The notes: generated by a model not told the origin, from the sequence alone. Shown: positions 26,651-38,058, counted from the stretch's first letter. The stretch: 64,000 bases of DNA from Candidatus Binatia bacterium (GCA_937925685.1 CALAMI010000016.1:5001-69000), one strand, 5' to 3'. Numbers and translations: made by a program.

Positions 26651-28501
26651 ATGCATGTCGTTGTATGCCTAAAACAGGTGCCATCCGTGGCGGCGTTGAA
26701 ATTCGATCCAACGAGCAAAACGTTGCAGCGCGAGGGTGTTCCTTTAGAAATTAACTCGTTTGACTTACGCGCCCTGGCGTGGGCGGCAGACCTGAAACAA
26801 TCGCTTCCGGAGGTGGAGATCACAGCGCTTACCTTGGGGCCGCCTCAGGCACGGGAAGCGCTCATTGACGCACTAGCACTGGGGGCTGACCAAGCAGTGC
26901 TCTTGAGCGATCCCAACTTTCGTGGTTCAGACACCCTTGCCACGGCGCGCGCATTGGCTGCCTTTCTTCGATGGAATCCTGCCGAGCTGATTTTGTGCGG
27001 CCGTTACAGCGTGGATGCCGAAACCTCGCAGGTCGGGCCGGAGCTGGCCGAGCTTCTCTCGCTCCCCCACGTCTCGCTTGTGCAAGGCATCAGGGTAAAT
27101 CGAGAGGCACCAAAACTCTTGGAAGTCGAGCGAGAAACAGACTGGGGTTGGGAGAAACTTCAAGTCGGTACGCCTGTCCTGCTGACCGTAACAGAAAGCA
27201 TTGCGGCGGAGCGGTTCCCCTCCCGGAGCGAACGCGAGCGCGCGGCAGGCAAAGCTATCCGCCAGCTATCGGCCGCAGACCTTGGCTTGCGTTCAGACGA
27301 CGTTGGCTTTCGAGGCTCACCGACCTGGGTGCGGGAGCTAAAGGAAATTTCCACTTCTCGGCGACAGCTGGTTTGGCAGGAACAGGACCTTCGCTTAAAT
27401 ATCGAGAAGCTTTGCACGACTCTCTTCGAGGAATACGGGGCTTTCCACGCTTGGAAGGTGTCCCCTCAGTCCGTCTTGGCGCCAACGTTGCCACAAAGAG
27501 TGGACGTCGAGCCTAGAGACATCCTTGTCCTTGGAGAGCTTCATCAAGATCAGTTGCGTCCTGTGACGTTCGAACTAACGGAGAAGGCTCTCGAGCTTGC
27601 CGCAAGCACACGCGGAAGGGTGCATTTGGTCCTTTTCACCGAGGAAAGAAGCAATGTCGAGGACGAGCTGCACGGGCTGAGCGTCGAGCAAGTGATGGTC
27701 ATTTCTGGTGCCGCCTGTGCGGCCTACTTACCATGGGAACACGCCAACCGTTTGGTCCAGGTCATCCACCAGGTGAAACCTCGGTTTGTTTTGGGCCCTT
27801 CGACAGCTTACGGACGGGATGTCTTACCGCGTCTGGCCGCGCGTTTGGGCCTTGGCTTGACCGCGGATTGCATTGACCTTGGGATCGAACTCGACGGTTC
27901 CCTCGTTCAGTACAAGCCTGCGTTTGGCGGCAGCATCGTAGCCGCGATCTCCTCGCGTACGCTACCGCAGGTCGCAACGGTACGCCCAGGTGTGTTTACC
28001 CCTGCGCCAAGAAAAAGGCCTGAACTCCCCTCCGCCCGACTGGTGTACATTGACAGTGGGCCAAAGCAAAAAGATTTTCCTGTACGCCGTCTGAATTACG
28101 GCCTCATTCCCGATCTCGGCGCGGATCTAGACCACGCCGAGGTTGTGGTCGGGATTGGCAGAGGGCTCGGTCAGGAGGGAATCGAAATTGCCCGGGCATT
28201 TGCGGGCAAGCTTGGGGCTGCACTTTGCACGACGCGCGACGTTGCCGACGAGGGATGGCTGCCTCGGCAATTGCAGGTCGGTCTTACCGGACGCTCCATC
28301 GCACCGAAACTTTACCTTGCATTGGCGATTCGTGGAGCCTTCGAGCATATGGTGGGAGTGCACCGTGCTGGGATCGTGGTCGCGGTGAACCGCAATCCCC
28401 GTGCCCCGATTTTTCGCCAAAGTGACTTAGGCCTGGTTGCTGACGTTCGCGAGGCGCTTCCTTTGCTCGAGCAAGAGCTACTGAAACGTTTGGGTGCTTG
28501 A
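26651..28501 (+). CDS. Single-chain electron transfer flavoprotein, beta and alpha subunits fused
   Basis: A 616-residue fusion of the two ETF subunits, which are normally separate genes of about 250 and 320 residues. The beta part (about 1-255) begins MHVVVCLKQVPSVAALKFD and has LILCGRYSVDAETSQVGPELAE, the AMP/FAD-facing loop. A linker of about 40 residues follows. The alpha part (about 285-616) carries the FAD domain: VGIGRGLGQEGIEIA, LCTTRDVADEGW, QVGLTGRSIAPKLYLALAI, GAFEHM, then NRNPRAPIF. Start ATG 26651 has GGGGGGAT about 7 nt upstream. The protein passes electrons from acyl-CoA dehydrogenases to a quinone reductase; neither a dehydrogenase nor an ETF:quinone reductase gene lies beside it. 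Confidence 0.92.
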   Translation: MHVVVCLKQVPSVAALKFDPTSKTLQREGVPLEINSFDLRALAWAADLKQSLPEVEITALTLGPPQAREALIDALALGADQAVLLSDPNFRGSDTLATARALAAFLRWNPAELILCGRYSVDAETSQVGPELAELLSLPHVSLVQGIRVNREAPKLLEVERETDWGWEKLQVGTPVLLTVTESIAAERFPSRSERERAAGKAIRQLSAADLGLRSDDVGFRGSPTWVRELKEISTSRRQLVWQEQDLRLNIEKLCTTLFEEYGAFHAWKVSPQSVLAPTLPQRVDVEPRDILVLGELHQDQLRPVTFELTEKALELAASTRGRVHLVLFTEERSNVEDELHGLSVEQVMVISGAACAAYLPWEHANRLVQVIHQVKPRFVLGPSTAYGRDVLPRLAARLGLGLTADCIDLGIELDGSLVQYKPAFGGSIVAAISSRTLPQVATVRPGVFTPAPRKRPELPSARLVYIDSGPKQKDFPVRRLNYGLIPDLGADLDHAEVVVGIGRGLGQEGIEIARAFAGKLGAALCTTRDVADEGWLPRQLQVGLTGRSIAPKLYLALAIRGAFEHMVGVHRAGIVVAVNRNPRAPIFRQSDLGLVADVREALPLLEQELLKRLGA

Positions 28502-28596
28502 GCCTAGAATGAACTGTGAGGCCTCCCTGGCGAAACGCTCGGGGTGACAGCTGGCTCTGGGCTTGTGGGCCATTCTGACGCTCAAACCTGCCCTGG

Positions 28597-30060
28597 ATGT
28601 TTGTTCTCTTCGTCACGATAATTGTTCTCGGGACGAGCTTTACGACATTGCTTGCAGCAACGGTTCGGGTTGGAGCTAAGTCGACCACCCGGCAGCCCCC
28701 GTTGCCTTCTGCGATTTGTTGGGAGAGTGGCGCACCTCGCTCTCGGCACTGAGACTTGTTGTCCTGCTCCTCGGTTGCGCCATCCTCTTTCTCGTAGCGC
28801 GTCTCACCCGCGACCTCGGCGGTAACCAACCGGCTCGGGTCTTGGCGGCAGGAACGATCCTTCTTTCGTCGGACTTCTGGCATTGCAGAGCTGCTAATCC
28901 ATGACCGCACGAAGCCTTTGCTTTGGCTCGCCGCCGCTGTGGGTTCGGCTTGCGGAACGTGGTCGATTGTACCTCTATCGACTTCTCGCTGTCGTTTTGG
29001 CTTCAGGTCAGGATTGCACACGAAGCTGAACCTCTTGTGGTTTGCCGTGCCATCTCTTGCTCTGGTGGCCATGGCCGATCGGCATCGTCCGGAAGTAAGC
29101 AACGATGCCCTCTACGTGGTTCTCGCTTCAGTGACGAGTTTCTGACCACTACTTTGGTGGCACTTCCGACACGGGTGGCCGACTACGAAATTCGTGGCAA
29201 ACGCTACTCGTGTCGAGGTGATCGATGTCACGGCGGTAGAGTTTTGGCTCACCCAAGTTCTTGTCTTCGGTGCGCTCGCCGTTTTCCTGGTGGGAAGCGG
29301 GGGCTACGGTGCAATCTTCTGTCGATCTTTACGGGACAAAGGGCTCCTTCCTAGGGCAAGCTGCCTCGCAACTGCGGTACCGCCGTCCGTCTCAATTGGA
29401 GCGCGGGCTTCACGTCTTTTTCCCACTTACACCCTCGCCATCCCCGTAGGTGCAACGCTCCTCTGCAACTGCAGTCCGGCCAAAGCCTGGCAAGTCCGTT
29501 TGTCCCAGGCTTGTGCTTTCGTATCCCTGAGGATGACCCTTTTCGCGGTCCCGCCCGCCCTACGGACCCTATCGCCTGATGCGTGCAGCCTTCGGTCTGC
29601 CCATTCCTCGGGGAAAGCGTTTTGGCCCTGGCGGCTTCCCCAGCACCTGGCTACCCGACGAGGATGCGAACAAATGGCCAGCACGACGGCCTACACCCTC
29701 GCGCTTCGTCCCGGCGAGGTAAGGCCCAAAGTGGCCGTGGTCACGTCCGATTATGGTGGAGTTGCGGCTGTAGAGTAACTTCCGCAAGCGCTAGGGGTCA
29801 TCCAACCGTGTTGTAAGCCCACACAGCCACCACTGGTTCCAGGCCCAGCCGGACACCTGGGGCCGCATTTTATCACAGTGGGATTTTCCGTGGACGCGTT
29901 GTCCTTGCTTTGTGCAGAGGCCCGCAAGTCGATTGGCAATGGGGTCGCGAAGGCGAACGGTGTGCTATCGTCGCCTATTGCCGCTACCGGGGATCCGACC
30001 GCGCAACCATCCGGTACAGGTCACGCCGATTTGTCCAGGGCTCCCTTGGTCAGAAAAGGG
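28597..30060 (+). pseudogene. Decayed GT39/ArnT-type membrane glycosyltransferase
   Basis: Remnants of a dolichyl-phosphate-mannose-mannosyltransferase-type integral membrane enzyme, recognisable in order but scattered over frames. An N-terminal helix MFVLFVTIIVLGTSF (28597) comes first. Next is LRLVVLLLGCAILFLVARL (about 28750), then ILLSSDFWHCRAANP before a stop. In one frame (28918-29778) GLHTKLNLLWFAVPSLA is followed by an in-frame TGA (29143-29145) and then LLWWHFRHGWPTTKFV, the conserved PNLIWQ..HGWPTLEF region. The C-terminal RPPYGPYRLMRAAFGLPIP and RPKVAVVTSDYG motifs sit in different frames, and SPHSHHWF lies near 29830. At least three frameshifts and several stops; limits are approximate. 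It follows the ETF gene on the same strand. Confidence 0.65.
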
Positions 30061-30086
30061 CTAGCGTGCCTTTGGCTCAGCGACAC

Positions 30087-31535
30087 CTAAAATGGGCCCG
30101 GGCTCGGCTTCAGGTCGGTGTGTCCCATCAGGTACGCGTCGACGCCCCTAGCGCACTCACGCCCCTCCCATATCGCCCACACCACCAACGATTGCCCGCG
30201 ACGCATGTCGCCGCAGGAAAACACTCCAGGAACACTTGTCATGTACTGATCATCGACGGCGACCGTGCCGCGCTCGCTTAGAGCAACGCCTACCTGTTCG
30301 ATGAGGTACCTCTCCGGACCCACAAAACCGAGGGCCAAAAGGACCAAGTCTACCTGAAGAGTGAATTCACTGCCTGGTACCTCGCGCATCACCATGCGGC
30401 CATTTTCCTTCACCCAGTCGAGTCGCACCGCATGCAGTTGTTTGACGTTTCCTTCGGCATCTCCGGAAAAACGCTTTGTTTGGATACTCCAGTCGCGAAT
30501 GACTCCCTCTTCATGCGAGGAAGATGTTCTCAAAATCATCGGCCAGTACGGCCACGGGGCAACATCTTCCGTGCGCGTTTCTGGAGGCTGGGGAAGCAGC
30601 TCGAATTGGTATACCGCAACGGCCCCCTGACGGTTGGAGGTACCCAAGCAATCCGAACCGGTATCGCCGCCGCCCAAGATCACGACGCGTTTTCCCTTAG
30701 CCGTGATTTGATTAGGCACGTCGTCACCTGCCACCCGGCGATTGGCTTGCGGCAAGAACTCCATGGCAAGGTGGATCCCCTTGAGTTCCCGCCCAGGGAT
30801 CGGCAGGTCTCGCGCTTGAGTGGCGCCACCCGCAAGGACAATGGCATCAAAGCGTTTTCGCAGTTCCTGGTACGAGACGTCCACTCCGACGTTCACGCCA
30901 GTGCGGAATGTCACGCCCTCGGCCTTCATTTGCGCTACGCGACGATCGATATAATGCTTTTCCAGCTTGAAGTCGGGGATGCCGTAACGCAGCAGTCCTC
31001 CGACGCGATCGGCTCGCTCGAACACCGTAACGTCGTGTCCAGCACGGGCCAGTTGCTGCGCACAGGCTAAACCGGCAGGACCAGAACCCACCACGGCCAC
31101 GCGCTTGCCCGTCCGTCGTGTGGGCACCAGGGGGACTACCCACCCCTGTTTGTAAGCATAATCGATGATTTGCTTTTCCACCTGCTTAATGGTGACTGGG
31201 TCATCGTTAATGTTGAGTACACACGCCTCTTCGCACGGGGCTGGACACACGCGACCAGTAAAATCCGGGAAGTTGTTGGTGGAATGCAGTCGGTCGATCG
31301 CCTCTCGCCAACGCCCACGATAGACGAGGTCGTTCCAATCCGGGATGATGTTGCCGAGAGGGCAACCCTTGTGGCAAAACGGGATGCCGCAATCCATGCA
31401 GCGGGCTGCTTGAATTTGCAAACGCTCTTCGGGATGTTTGCCCTCTAGCTCACCCCAATCGCGTAGCCGCTCTTTCACGGGTCGGCGGGGGGGGAGCTCG
31501 CGGCGATACTCCAAGAACCCAGTGATCTTACCCAT
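30087..31535 (-). CDS. gltD: Glutamate synthase (NADPH) small subunit
   Basis: FAD- and NAD(P)H-binding beta subunit that feeds electrons to GltB. It has 482 residues, the usual length. The N-terminal Fe-S domain shows [17 protein letters not shown] and [12 protein letters not shown]. Next comes the FAD motif [22 protein letters not shown] (about 147) and the NAD(P)H motif [15 protein letters not shown] (about 287). It ends with [19 protein letters not shown] near the FAD site. It lies 30 bp downstream of gltB on the same strand. Confidence 0.97.
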   Translation of the reverse strand: MGKITGFLEYRRELPPRRPVKERLRDWGELEGKHPEERLQIQAARCMDCGIPFCHKGCPLGNIIPDWNDLVYRGRWREAIDRLHSTNNFPDFTGRVCPAPCEEACVLNINDDPVTIKQVEKQIIDYAYKQGWVVPLVPTRRTGKRVAVVGSGPAGLACAQQLARAGHDVTVFERADRVGGLLRYGIPDFKLEKHYIDRRVAQMKAEGVTFRTGVNVGVDVSYQELRKRFDAIVLAGGATQARDLPIPGRELKGIHLAMEFLPQANRRVAGDDVPNQITAKGKRVVILGGGDTGSDCLGTSNRQGAVAVYQFELLPQPPETRTEDVAPWPYWPMILRTSSSHEEGVIRDWSIQTKRFSGDAEGNVKQLHAVRLDWVKENGRMVMREVPGSEFTLQVDLVLLALGFVGPERYLIEQVGVALSERGTVAVDDQYMTSVPGVFSCGDMRRGQSLVVWAIWEGRECARGVDAYLMGHTDLKPSPGPF

Positions 31536-31565
31536 GGCAGTGGTCTCTCTTTTGATTTCGACGCA

Positions 31566-34500
31566 CTAAATGCTCGCCAGTTTTGCTTCTTCGGAATCCA
31601 AATGTTGTTTGCGCAACACTTGCTGATACTCCACGGGGAACACTTTGACGAATTTCCCCACGTAGTCCTTCCAGCCCGACAACACGCGCCAAGCAACTGC
31701 ACTGTGTGTGTAGGCATAATGGCGGCGCACCAAGTCATGCACCACTTTTTCGTCTTCTGCGTCCAACGGCACGACGTCCACCATTCCCATGTTGCAGCGA
31801 GAAGCGAACGTTCCGTCCACATCAAGCACATAGGCGAGGCCCCCGCTCATACCGGCTGCAAAGTTGCGACCCGTAGGACCCAAGATCACCACTGTACCAC
31901 GGGTCATGTACTCGCACCCGTGATCTCCAACTCCTTCCACGACAGCTGTCACTCCACTGTTACGCACGCAAAACCGCTCTCCTGCCAGGCCACGAAGAAA
32001 AACCTCGCCGCCGGTGGCGCCATAAAGTGACACGTTTCCAACGATGATATTTTCCTCCGCGACGAAGCTCGCATCGCGTGGGGGGTAAACGACAATCCGC
32101 CCCCCTGAAAGCCCCTTTCCGAAATAATCGTTTGCGTCTCCTTCCAGTTCCACCGCGATGCCGTTCGCAAGGAAGGCACAAAAGCTCTGCCCTGCGGAGC
32201 CGGTAAATTTGATGCGAATGGTCTCGGGCGGGAGCCCCTTCTCCCCGTAACGCCGCGAGATCTCGGCAGAAAGCATTGTGCACACCGTACGGTTCACGTT
32301 GCGAATCGGCATTTGGATTTCCACCGGCTGGCCACGCTCCAAGGCCGGCTCGGCCAGCCGAATCAGTTCGTTATCTAGCGCCTTGTCTAACCCGTGATCT
32401 TGCTCTTCCACGCAGCGGATGGGCACGGTAGGCGGGACATCTGGCTTATGAAGAATTTGGCTGAGATCCACACCCTTTGCCTTCCAGTGATCAATAGCTT
32501 CGGCGGCGTCCAGCATATCCACGCGCCCGACCATCTCGTCCACGGTACGGAACCCGAGCTCGGCCATGATCTCCCGGAGCTCTTCGGCGACGAAGAGCAT
32601 AAAATTCACTACGTGTTCTGGTTTGCCCTGGAATTTTTTGCGCAGCACTGGGTCTTGAGTGGCAATCCCTACGGGGCAGGTATTCAGGTGGCACACTCGC
32701 ATCATCACGCATCCCGATGCCACCAAGGCCGCAGTGGCAAAGCCAAATTCTTCGGCTCCTAAAAGGGCCGCAATGGCAACGTCACGGCCAGTCTTGAGTT
32801 GACCGTCGGTTTCGACACGGATGCGGCCGCGCAAGTCGTTCAGGACAAGCACTTGTTGTGTCTCCGCCAAGCCAAGCTCCCAGGGCAAGCCAGCGTGTTT
32901 AATGGAAGTCAAAGGCGAGGCACCTGTGCCCCCGGAGTCCCCGCTGATGAGCACAACGTCGGCCTTGCCTTTAGAAACTCCTGCGGCAACGGTGCCCACT
33001 CCGACTTCGGCAACCAGTTTCACGCTGATCAGGGCACGGTTGTTGGCGTTTTTGAGGTCATGAATGAGTTGAGCCAGATCCTCGATCGAGTAGATGTCGT
33101 GGTGCGGGGGTGGGGAAATTAAACCGACACCGGGTGTCGAGTAACGGATGCTCGCGATGTACTGATCGACCTTGTGTCCGGGCAGTTGACCACCCTCGCC
33201 AGGCTTGGCCCCCTGTGCCATTTTGATCTGAATTTCGTCGGCATTAACCAGGTAATGACTGGTCACTCCGAAGCGGCCCGACGCAACTTGTTTGATCGCG
33301 CTTCGCCGGGAGTCACCATTCGGATCAGGAACGTACCGAACGGGATCTTCCCCACCTTCGCCGGTGTTGGATTTTCCACCAATGCGATTCATCGCAATTG
33401 CAAGCGTCTCATGGGCCTCGCGGCTGATGGCACCGAGAGACATCGCGCCGGTTTTGAACCTCTTAACAATCTCCGTGGCTGGTTCGACCTCGCTCAACGG
33501 AATTGGGTTTCCGGGCTTGAACCGCAGTAAACCGCGAATGGTACAAAGCTGACGGCTTTGTTCGTTTACCAAGCGGGAGTATTCTTTAAACAACTGATAG
33601 TTCCCCGAGCGACAAGCATGTTGGAGCTTGGCGATCGTCTCCGGGTTGTACATGTGGTACTCGCCCCGGCGGCGCCACTGATACTGCCCGCCCGGGTCCA
33701 GCTCGCCGTCAAGATTCGCGGGCACTTCGTAGGCTTCGTGGTGTCGCATCGCACACTCGCGCGCGATCACGTCAAGCCCCACTCCTTCGATGCGAGAGGC
33801 AGTCCACGTAAAGTAACGATCGATCACCTCCCGATTGAGTCCGACCGCTTCGAAAATTTGCGCCCCACGGTAGCTTTGTACCGTGGAGATGCCCATCTTC
33901 GTCATCACCTTAAGAACGCCTTTGTTTGCCGCCTTGAGGTAATGCTCCACAGCAGTGGTCTCGTCGACGCCTTTGATGCGGCCATCGCGCACCATGTCCA
34001 TCACGGTTTCAATGGCCAAGTAAGGGTTCACGGCTCCAGCTCCGTAGCCGATTAAACAGCAAAAATGGTGCACCTCGCGTGGCTCACCCGACTCCACCAC
34101 GATCCCACAGCGCGTACGCGTACCTTCTCGGATCAAGTGGTGATGCACGGCTGCGGTCGCCAACAAGCTCGGGATGGGGGCCCAGTTTTCATCATGTCCG
34201 CGGTCAGACAAGATCAGAATACTGTATCCCTGACTGATGGCCTCGGAGGCTTGCTTGCACAGCTCGTCGAGAGCGCGCTCTAGCCCTGCTCCCCCATCGC
34301 CGACGGCGAAGTGCGTGCGCAAAACTTTCGAGCGAATCCGCCCCGCAGCAATCCTCCGAATCTTCTCCAGCTCGACATTACTGATAACGGGGTTTTCCAA
34401 CTCAAGCTGATGGCAATGCAGCGGCGTTTCTTCAAAGAGGTTCTGCTCAGAGCCGATGGTTGCCTTCAGGGACATCACGATTTCTTCGCGGATCGGGTCG

Positions 34501-36101
34501 ATCGGCGGGTTCGTCACCTGCGCGAAGAGTTGCTTGAAGTAATGGAACAGCAGTTGCGGGCGGTCGGAAAGCACTGCCAGGGGTGTGTCAGTACCCATGG
34601 AACCAACTGCCTCTTGTGCGTTGATGGCCATGGGTGCCATGAGCATCTTGAGATCTTCGAGAGTATAGCCATGAACCTTCTGCCGGGTCAGTAAAGTCTC
34701 CGGATCATAGATCGGCGGCAAATCGCGCGGCTCAGGGAGATCGTCAAGCTTGACCAAATTTTCAGATAGCCACTGCCGATACGGGCGCCGGCTGGCGATG
34801 CTTTCTTTTATCTCCTCGTCACCCACAATACGTCCTTGCTCGGTGTCCACCAGGAACAACCGACCCGGTTGGAGACGGTCTTTGTGGAGCACGTTTGTTG
34901 CGGGGATGTCGAGCACGCCGACCTCGGAAGCCATGACCACAAAACCGTCCCGAGTGACCACGTAACGGGATGGCCGCAGGCCGTTGCGGTCGAGTACCGC
35001 GCCAATCAATCGTCCATCAGTAAAAGCAATCGAAGCCGGACCATCCCACGGTTCCATCAAGCAAGCATGGTACTCGTAAAACGCCCGCTTGGTTTCGCTC
35101 ATACTTTCGTGCTTTTGCCACGCTTCCGGAATCATCATCATGATGGCGTGCGGAAGTGACCGCCCGGTGCGCACTAAAAGCTCCAGAGCATTGTCAAACT
35201 TCGCAGAATCGCTGCCCGCCTCTTCGATGATGGGACGAAGCTTCTCGATGTCTTCGCCAAACAATGGCGACGAAAACATCTTCTCCCGCGCCCGCATCCA
35301 GTTTTCATTGCCCCGTAGGGTGTTGATCTCGCCGTTGTGTGCCAGGAAGCGGTACGGGTGGGCGCGCTCCCACGAAGGAAAGGTGTTGGTACTAAAGCGC
35401 TGGTGCACTAAAGCGAGCGCAGATTTGACTCGCGGGTCGCGAAGGTCCTCGTAAAACAATGGAATTTGCTGGGGTAAGAGCAGTCCTTTGTAGACAATCG
35501 TGCGGGTCGACAAACTCGGAACGTAAAAGGACTCCGAATCGCGCAAACCAGCCTGACGCACCGCACGTTCGACACTTTTGCGAATTACGTAGAGTTTGCG
35601 CTCGAGTGCCTCTTGATCCGCCACATTCGTCCCCTTGCCGATAAAGATTTGGCGAATCTCGGGCATCGACTGTCGGGCAAGAGGGCCACAATGTTCGGGA
35701 TGTATGGGCACTGTGCGCCAGCCCAAGAGCCGCTGACCGCTTTCCCGAACGGCTTTTTCGAACAAGCCCAGACAGGTGTTTCGTTCCGCCGGATCCCTTG
35801 GCAAGAACACCATGCCCACTCCATAGTCTCCAGGACCAGGCAGGCTCATGCGCAAATCGCGGGCCTCCTCACGGAAGAACTCATCGGGGATTTGCAGCAA
35901 CATACCGGCGCCGTCCCCCGTGAGGGGGTCGCATCCGCAAGCGCCCCGATGGGTAAGGTTTTCCAGAACCTGGAGGCCTTTTATGATAATGTCGTGCGAT
36001 TTCTCGCCTTTCACATTGACGACGAAGCCCACCCCACAGGCATCGTGCTCAAAATACGGGTCGTAGAGCCCCTCCTTCTTCGGCCTCCGGAACATGACCA
36101 T
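31566..36101 (-). CDS. gltB: Glutamate synthase large subunit
   Basis: Amidotransferase/FMN subunit making two glutamates from glutamine and 2-oxoglutarate. It has 1511 residues. The class II glutaminase domain begins at Cys22 (DACGVGF) after a 21-residue propeptide that must be removed. Central and FMN-binding domains follow ([14 protein letters not shown] near 890, [13 protein letters not shown] near 1060), then the 3Fe-4S ligands in [15 protein letters not shown] and the C-terminal beta-helix ([20 protein letters not shown]). The start ATG has AGGAGGAG about 7 nt upstream and overlaps the lrp stop in TGATG. Regulation through the upstream Lrp-type gene is likely. Confidence 0.98.
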   Translation of the reverse strand: MVMFRRPKKEGLYDPYFEHDACGVGFVVNVKGEKSHDIIIKGLQVLENLTHRGACGCDPLTGDGAGMLLQIPDEFFREEARDLRMSLPGPGDYGVGMVFLPRDPAERNTCLGLFEKAVRESGQRLLGWRTVPIHPEHCGPLARQSMPEIRQIFIGKGTNVADQEALERKLYVIRKSVERAVRQAGLRDSESFYVPSLSTRTIVYKGLLLPQQIPLFYEDLRDPRVKSALALVHQRFSTNTFPSWERAHPYRFLAHNGEINTLRGNENWMRAREKMFSSPLFGEDIEKLRPIIEEAGSDSAKFDNALELLVRTGRSLPHAIMMMIPEAWQKHESMSETKRAFYEYHACLMEPWDGPASIAFTDGRLIGAVLDRNGLRPSRYVVTRDGFVVMASEVGVLDIPATNVLHKDRLQPGRLFLVDTEQGRIVGDEEIKESIASRRPYRQWLSENLVKLDDLPEPRDLPPIYDPETLLTRQKVHGYTLEDLKMLMAPMAINAQEAVGSMGTDTPLAVLSDRPQLLFHYFKQLFAQVTNPPIDPIREEIVMSLKATIGSEQNLFEETPLHCHQLELENPVISNVELEKIRRIAAGRIRSKVLRTHFAVGDGGAGLERALDELCKQASEAISQGYSILILSDRGHDENWAPIPSLLATAAVHHHLIREGTRTRCGIVVESGEPREVHHFCCLIGYGAGAVNPYLAIETVMDMVRDGRIKGVDETTAVEHYLKAANKGVLKVMTKMGISTVQSYRGAQIFEAVGLNREVIDRYFTWTASRIEGVGLDVIARECAMRHHEAYEVPANLDGELDPGGQYQWRRRGEYHMYNPETIAKLQHACRSGNYQLFKEYSRLVNEQSRQLCTIRGLLRFKPGNPIPLSEVEPATEIVKRFKTGAMSLGAISREAHETLAIAMNRIGGKSNTGEGGEDPVRYVPDPNGDSRRSAIKQVASGRFGVTSHYLVNADEIQIKMAQGAKPGEGGQLPGHKVDQYIASIRYSTPGVGLISPPPHHDIYSIEDLAQLIHDLKNANNRALISVKLVAEVGVGTVAAGVSKGKADVVLISGDSGGTGASPLTSIKHAGLPWELGLAETQQVLVLNDLRGRIRVETDGQLKTGRDVAIAALLGAEEFGFATAALVASGCVMMRVCHLNTCPVGIATQDPVLRKKFQGKPEHVVNFMLFVAEELREIMAELGFRTVDEMVGRVDMLDAAEAIDHWKAKGVDLSQILHKPDVPPTVPIRCVEEQDHGLDKALDNELIRLAEPALERGQPVEIQMPIRNVNRTVCTMLSAEISRRYGEKGLPPETIRIKFTGSAGQSFCAFLANGIAVELEGDANDYFGKGLSGGRIVVYPPRDASFVAEENIIVGNVSLYGATGGEVFLRGLAGERFCVRNSGVTAVVEGVGDHGCEYMTRGTVVILGPTGRNFAAGMSGGLAYVLDVDGTFASRCNMGMVDVVPLDAEDEKVVHDLVRRHYAYTHSAVAWRVLSGWKDYVGKFVKVFPVEYQQVLRKQHLDSEEAKLASI

Positions 36102-36667
36102 CAGCTCACTCCTCCTAACGTCTTTGTACCGTTGCGATCCGTGTCTACCCGTAGTTTGCGGTTCGCTTTACGATGGTTAGCCCCTGCGGCTTCCCCAGAG
36201 AGGATGATTTGTGTCCTCTCGATATTGGTGGACAAAACCACCATCGTCTCCGTGCGCTCCACACCGGCAATCGAGCGAATCGCTCGGATCAAACTCTCAA
36301 GGGTCGAGGTGTTCCTCGTCTTGACCTTCAGTAAAAAAGTGTGGTGCCCGGTCACATGGTGACACTCCAACACCTCGGGCAGACTGCCAACCTCCTTCTC
36401 GAACGGTTCAATCCTGCGAGGATGACCTACTGAGACACCAATGAACGCCGTCACATCTTTGCCAACGCGTCGGGCATCGATGAGGGCCCGGTAACCAAGA
36501 ATGACGCCATGGTCTTCGAGCTTTTTGATCCGTTCAATCACAGAGGGTGCAGACAAACCAACGACCTGCCCGATTTTGGCCAACGGCAGCTTACAGTTGT
36601 CCTGCAGCAAATGGAGAATTTCTAAGTCGATGGCATCGAGTTCAAAATCCGACGGTCCTAATTTCAT
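36101..36667 (-). CDS. Lrp/AsnC-family transcriptional regulator
   Basis: A 188-residue regulator. The N-terminal HTH (about 10-60) reads [15 protein letters not shown], then [27 protein letters not shown]. The C-terminal RAM ligand domain follows (about 75-155) with [10 protein letters not shown] and [17 protein letters not shown] tail of about 30 residues beyond the usual 150-160 is basic and probably disordered. Its stop overlaps the gltB start by 1 nt (TGATG), so translation is coupled and it very likely controls gltBD in response to an amino acid. Which amino acid cannot be read from sequence. Confidence 0.95.
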   Translation of the reverse strand: MKLGPSDFELDAIDLEILHLLQDNCKLPLAKIGQVVGLSAPSVIERIKKLEDHGVILGYRALIDARRVGKDVTAFIGVSVGHPRRIEPFEKEVGSLPEVLECHHVTGHHTFLLKVKTRNTSTLESLIRAIRSIAGVERTETMVVLSTNIERTQIILSGEAAGANHRKANRKLRVDTDRNGTKTLGGVS

Positions 36668-36873
36668 AAGAACATCCGAAAGGCGCGGCTAACAAAAAGC
36701 AAGTGAAAGCATCGAAGTCAAGGCTTCATTCGGAAAAACCGTGCCGAAACCTAAATTCCTGGTGCGGCGTCGCGCAGGGTTGATGGCACGGCACGTGGGG
36801 CAATGGCGGCCGATGGCTCACCCCGACCGCCGAGGTTGTTGAGTGGTGGTGGTACGTCGCCCTGGGGGAGGAG

Positions 36874-37716
36874 CTAACGCCCGGTCCAACGTGGCAAGCG
36901 CTTCTCGCGAAAGGCCGCGACTCCCTCGCGGGCGTCTTCGCTCATGAAGACCCGGGCAGACAGTTCCATCTCGAGATTCAGCGCACTCTTAAGGTCGAGA
37001 AAGGTGCTGCGTTTAGCCGATTCTTTTACCGTACGAACAGCCAAGGGGCCATTGAGGCAGATTGTTTCCGCCCACTCCCTCGCTTTTGCCAGCACCTCGT
37101 TTCGTGGCACGACGGCGTTCACAAGACCCATCTCCCACGCGCGCCATGCCGGTACGCGATCGGCTAGCAGCAGCAGTTCCATGGCGTGGCACCAAGATAG
37201 TTGTCGGACGCTGTGCACCGTGGAGCCACCACCAGGGAACAACCCACGTCGCGGCTCAGCTAGCTGTAGCCACGCCTCCTCGGCCATGACACGGAGATCG
37301 GTATTCCACAACATTTCCAGGCCACCGGCAGCGCAAACTCCGTTGATCGCGGCAATTACCGGTTTATACAGGATGAACTCGGTTCCGTCTGGCAAGGTGG
37401 CTCCGTCGCGCAAGACGGCGATCAAACTGTGGGCCATGGTGTAGCGGGAACCTTCAACCTGCTCGGATGCACCCCCGGAAGCCAACCGTTCCACGTTGCC
37501 AGTCACCATGGGAATGAATTTCTTCAGATCTGCGCCGACGCAGTAAACATCGCCCACCCCGGTAAGGATGGCGACATAAGCCTCGTCATCATCGCGGTAG
37601 CGAACCCAACAGTCTGCGAGCTGCCCAAAGTGCTCGAGGTCCAACGCGTTACGGGCTTCCGGGCGGTCAATCGTAATTGTGACAATATGCCCTGACTTTT
37701 CGTAGTGTATGGCCAT
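36874..37716 (-). CDS. Enoyl-CoA hydratase/isomerase (crotonase) family protein
   Basis: A 280-residue crotonase-fold enzyme acting on acyl-CoA. Substrate-binding elements are DRPEARNALD (about 17-26) and VYCVGADLKKF, whose backbone makes half the oxyanion hole. The second is INGVCAAGGLEM. The acid/base region AEPRRGLFPGGGSTVHSVRQL corresponds to PE-x-x-x-G-x-x-PG-x-GG; one catalytic Glu is visible there, while the first is replaced, so hydratase versus isomerase or other chemistry is open. ATG 37716 is chosen over an upstream TTG (37725). The ribosome site is weak (AGGAG about 22 nt away). It stands apart from other fatty-acid genes, and the next gene upstream is the MoaD-like carrier. Confidence 0.88.
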   Translation of the reverse strand: MAIHYEKSGHIVTITIDRPEARNALDLEHFGQLADCWVRYRDDDEAYVAILTGVGDVYCVGADLKKFIPMVTGNVERLASGGASEQVEGSRYTMAHSLIAVLRDGATLPDGTEFILYKPVIAAINGVCAAGGLEMLWNTDLRVMAEEAWLQLAEPRRGLFPGGGSTVHSVRQLSWCHAMELLLLADRVPAWRAWEMGLVNAVVPRNEVLAKAREWAETICLNGPLAVRTVKESAKRSTFLDLKSALNLEMELSARVFMSEDAREGVAAFREKRLPRWTGR

Positions 37717-37805
37717 GGGAGGCAAAGGCCATCACTGCGCTCCTGAGTCAAGTCCCGTCCGGACCGTCTCGTTCAAAACCGCTCTTCAGGCCTGAGCTGG
37801 TGAGT

Positions 37806-38042
37806 TTAGCCAGCCAAGGGAGGATACAGGCTCAGCTGTTGCCCGTCTTGCAGGCCCGTGTCCGGTTCGACCTGCTTCCCGTCGACTATGGCAATTTTCG
37901 CATGATCCGCGGGAATCCCGAGAGCTGCAATCGCTTGCGCAACGGTCGACCCAACTTCAAGCTCGACGACAACGGTATCATCCGCCGCGTCGGGTGGGAG
38001 GTACTTCCGCAATGACGCGTGCAGCCGGACTGGAACACGCAT
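37806..38042 (-). CDS. MoaD/ThiS-like ubiquitin-fold protein ending Ala-Gly
   Basis: A 78-residue beta-grasp protein (VPVRLHASLRKYLP at the N-terminus, then VEVGSTVAQAIAALGIP). Sulfur carriers of this family end in Gly-Gly, which MoeB or ThiF adenylates. Here the frame ends LYPPLAG followed by TAA, so one Gly is missing compared with the usual PPVAGG. The gene lies just downstream (16 bp) of a rhodanese-MoeB fusion, the expected activating enzyme. Either the terminus was changed, the protein is inactive, or activation tolerates Ala-Gly. The gene is intact otherwise. Confidence 0.85.
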   Translation of the reverse strand: MRVPVRLHASLRKYLPPDAADDTVVVELEVGSTVAQAIAALGIPADHAKIAIVDGKQVEPDTGLQDGQQLSLYPPLAG

Positions 38043-38058
38043 GGAATGCTCCTGAAGC

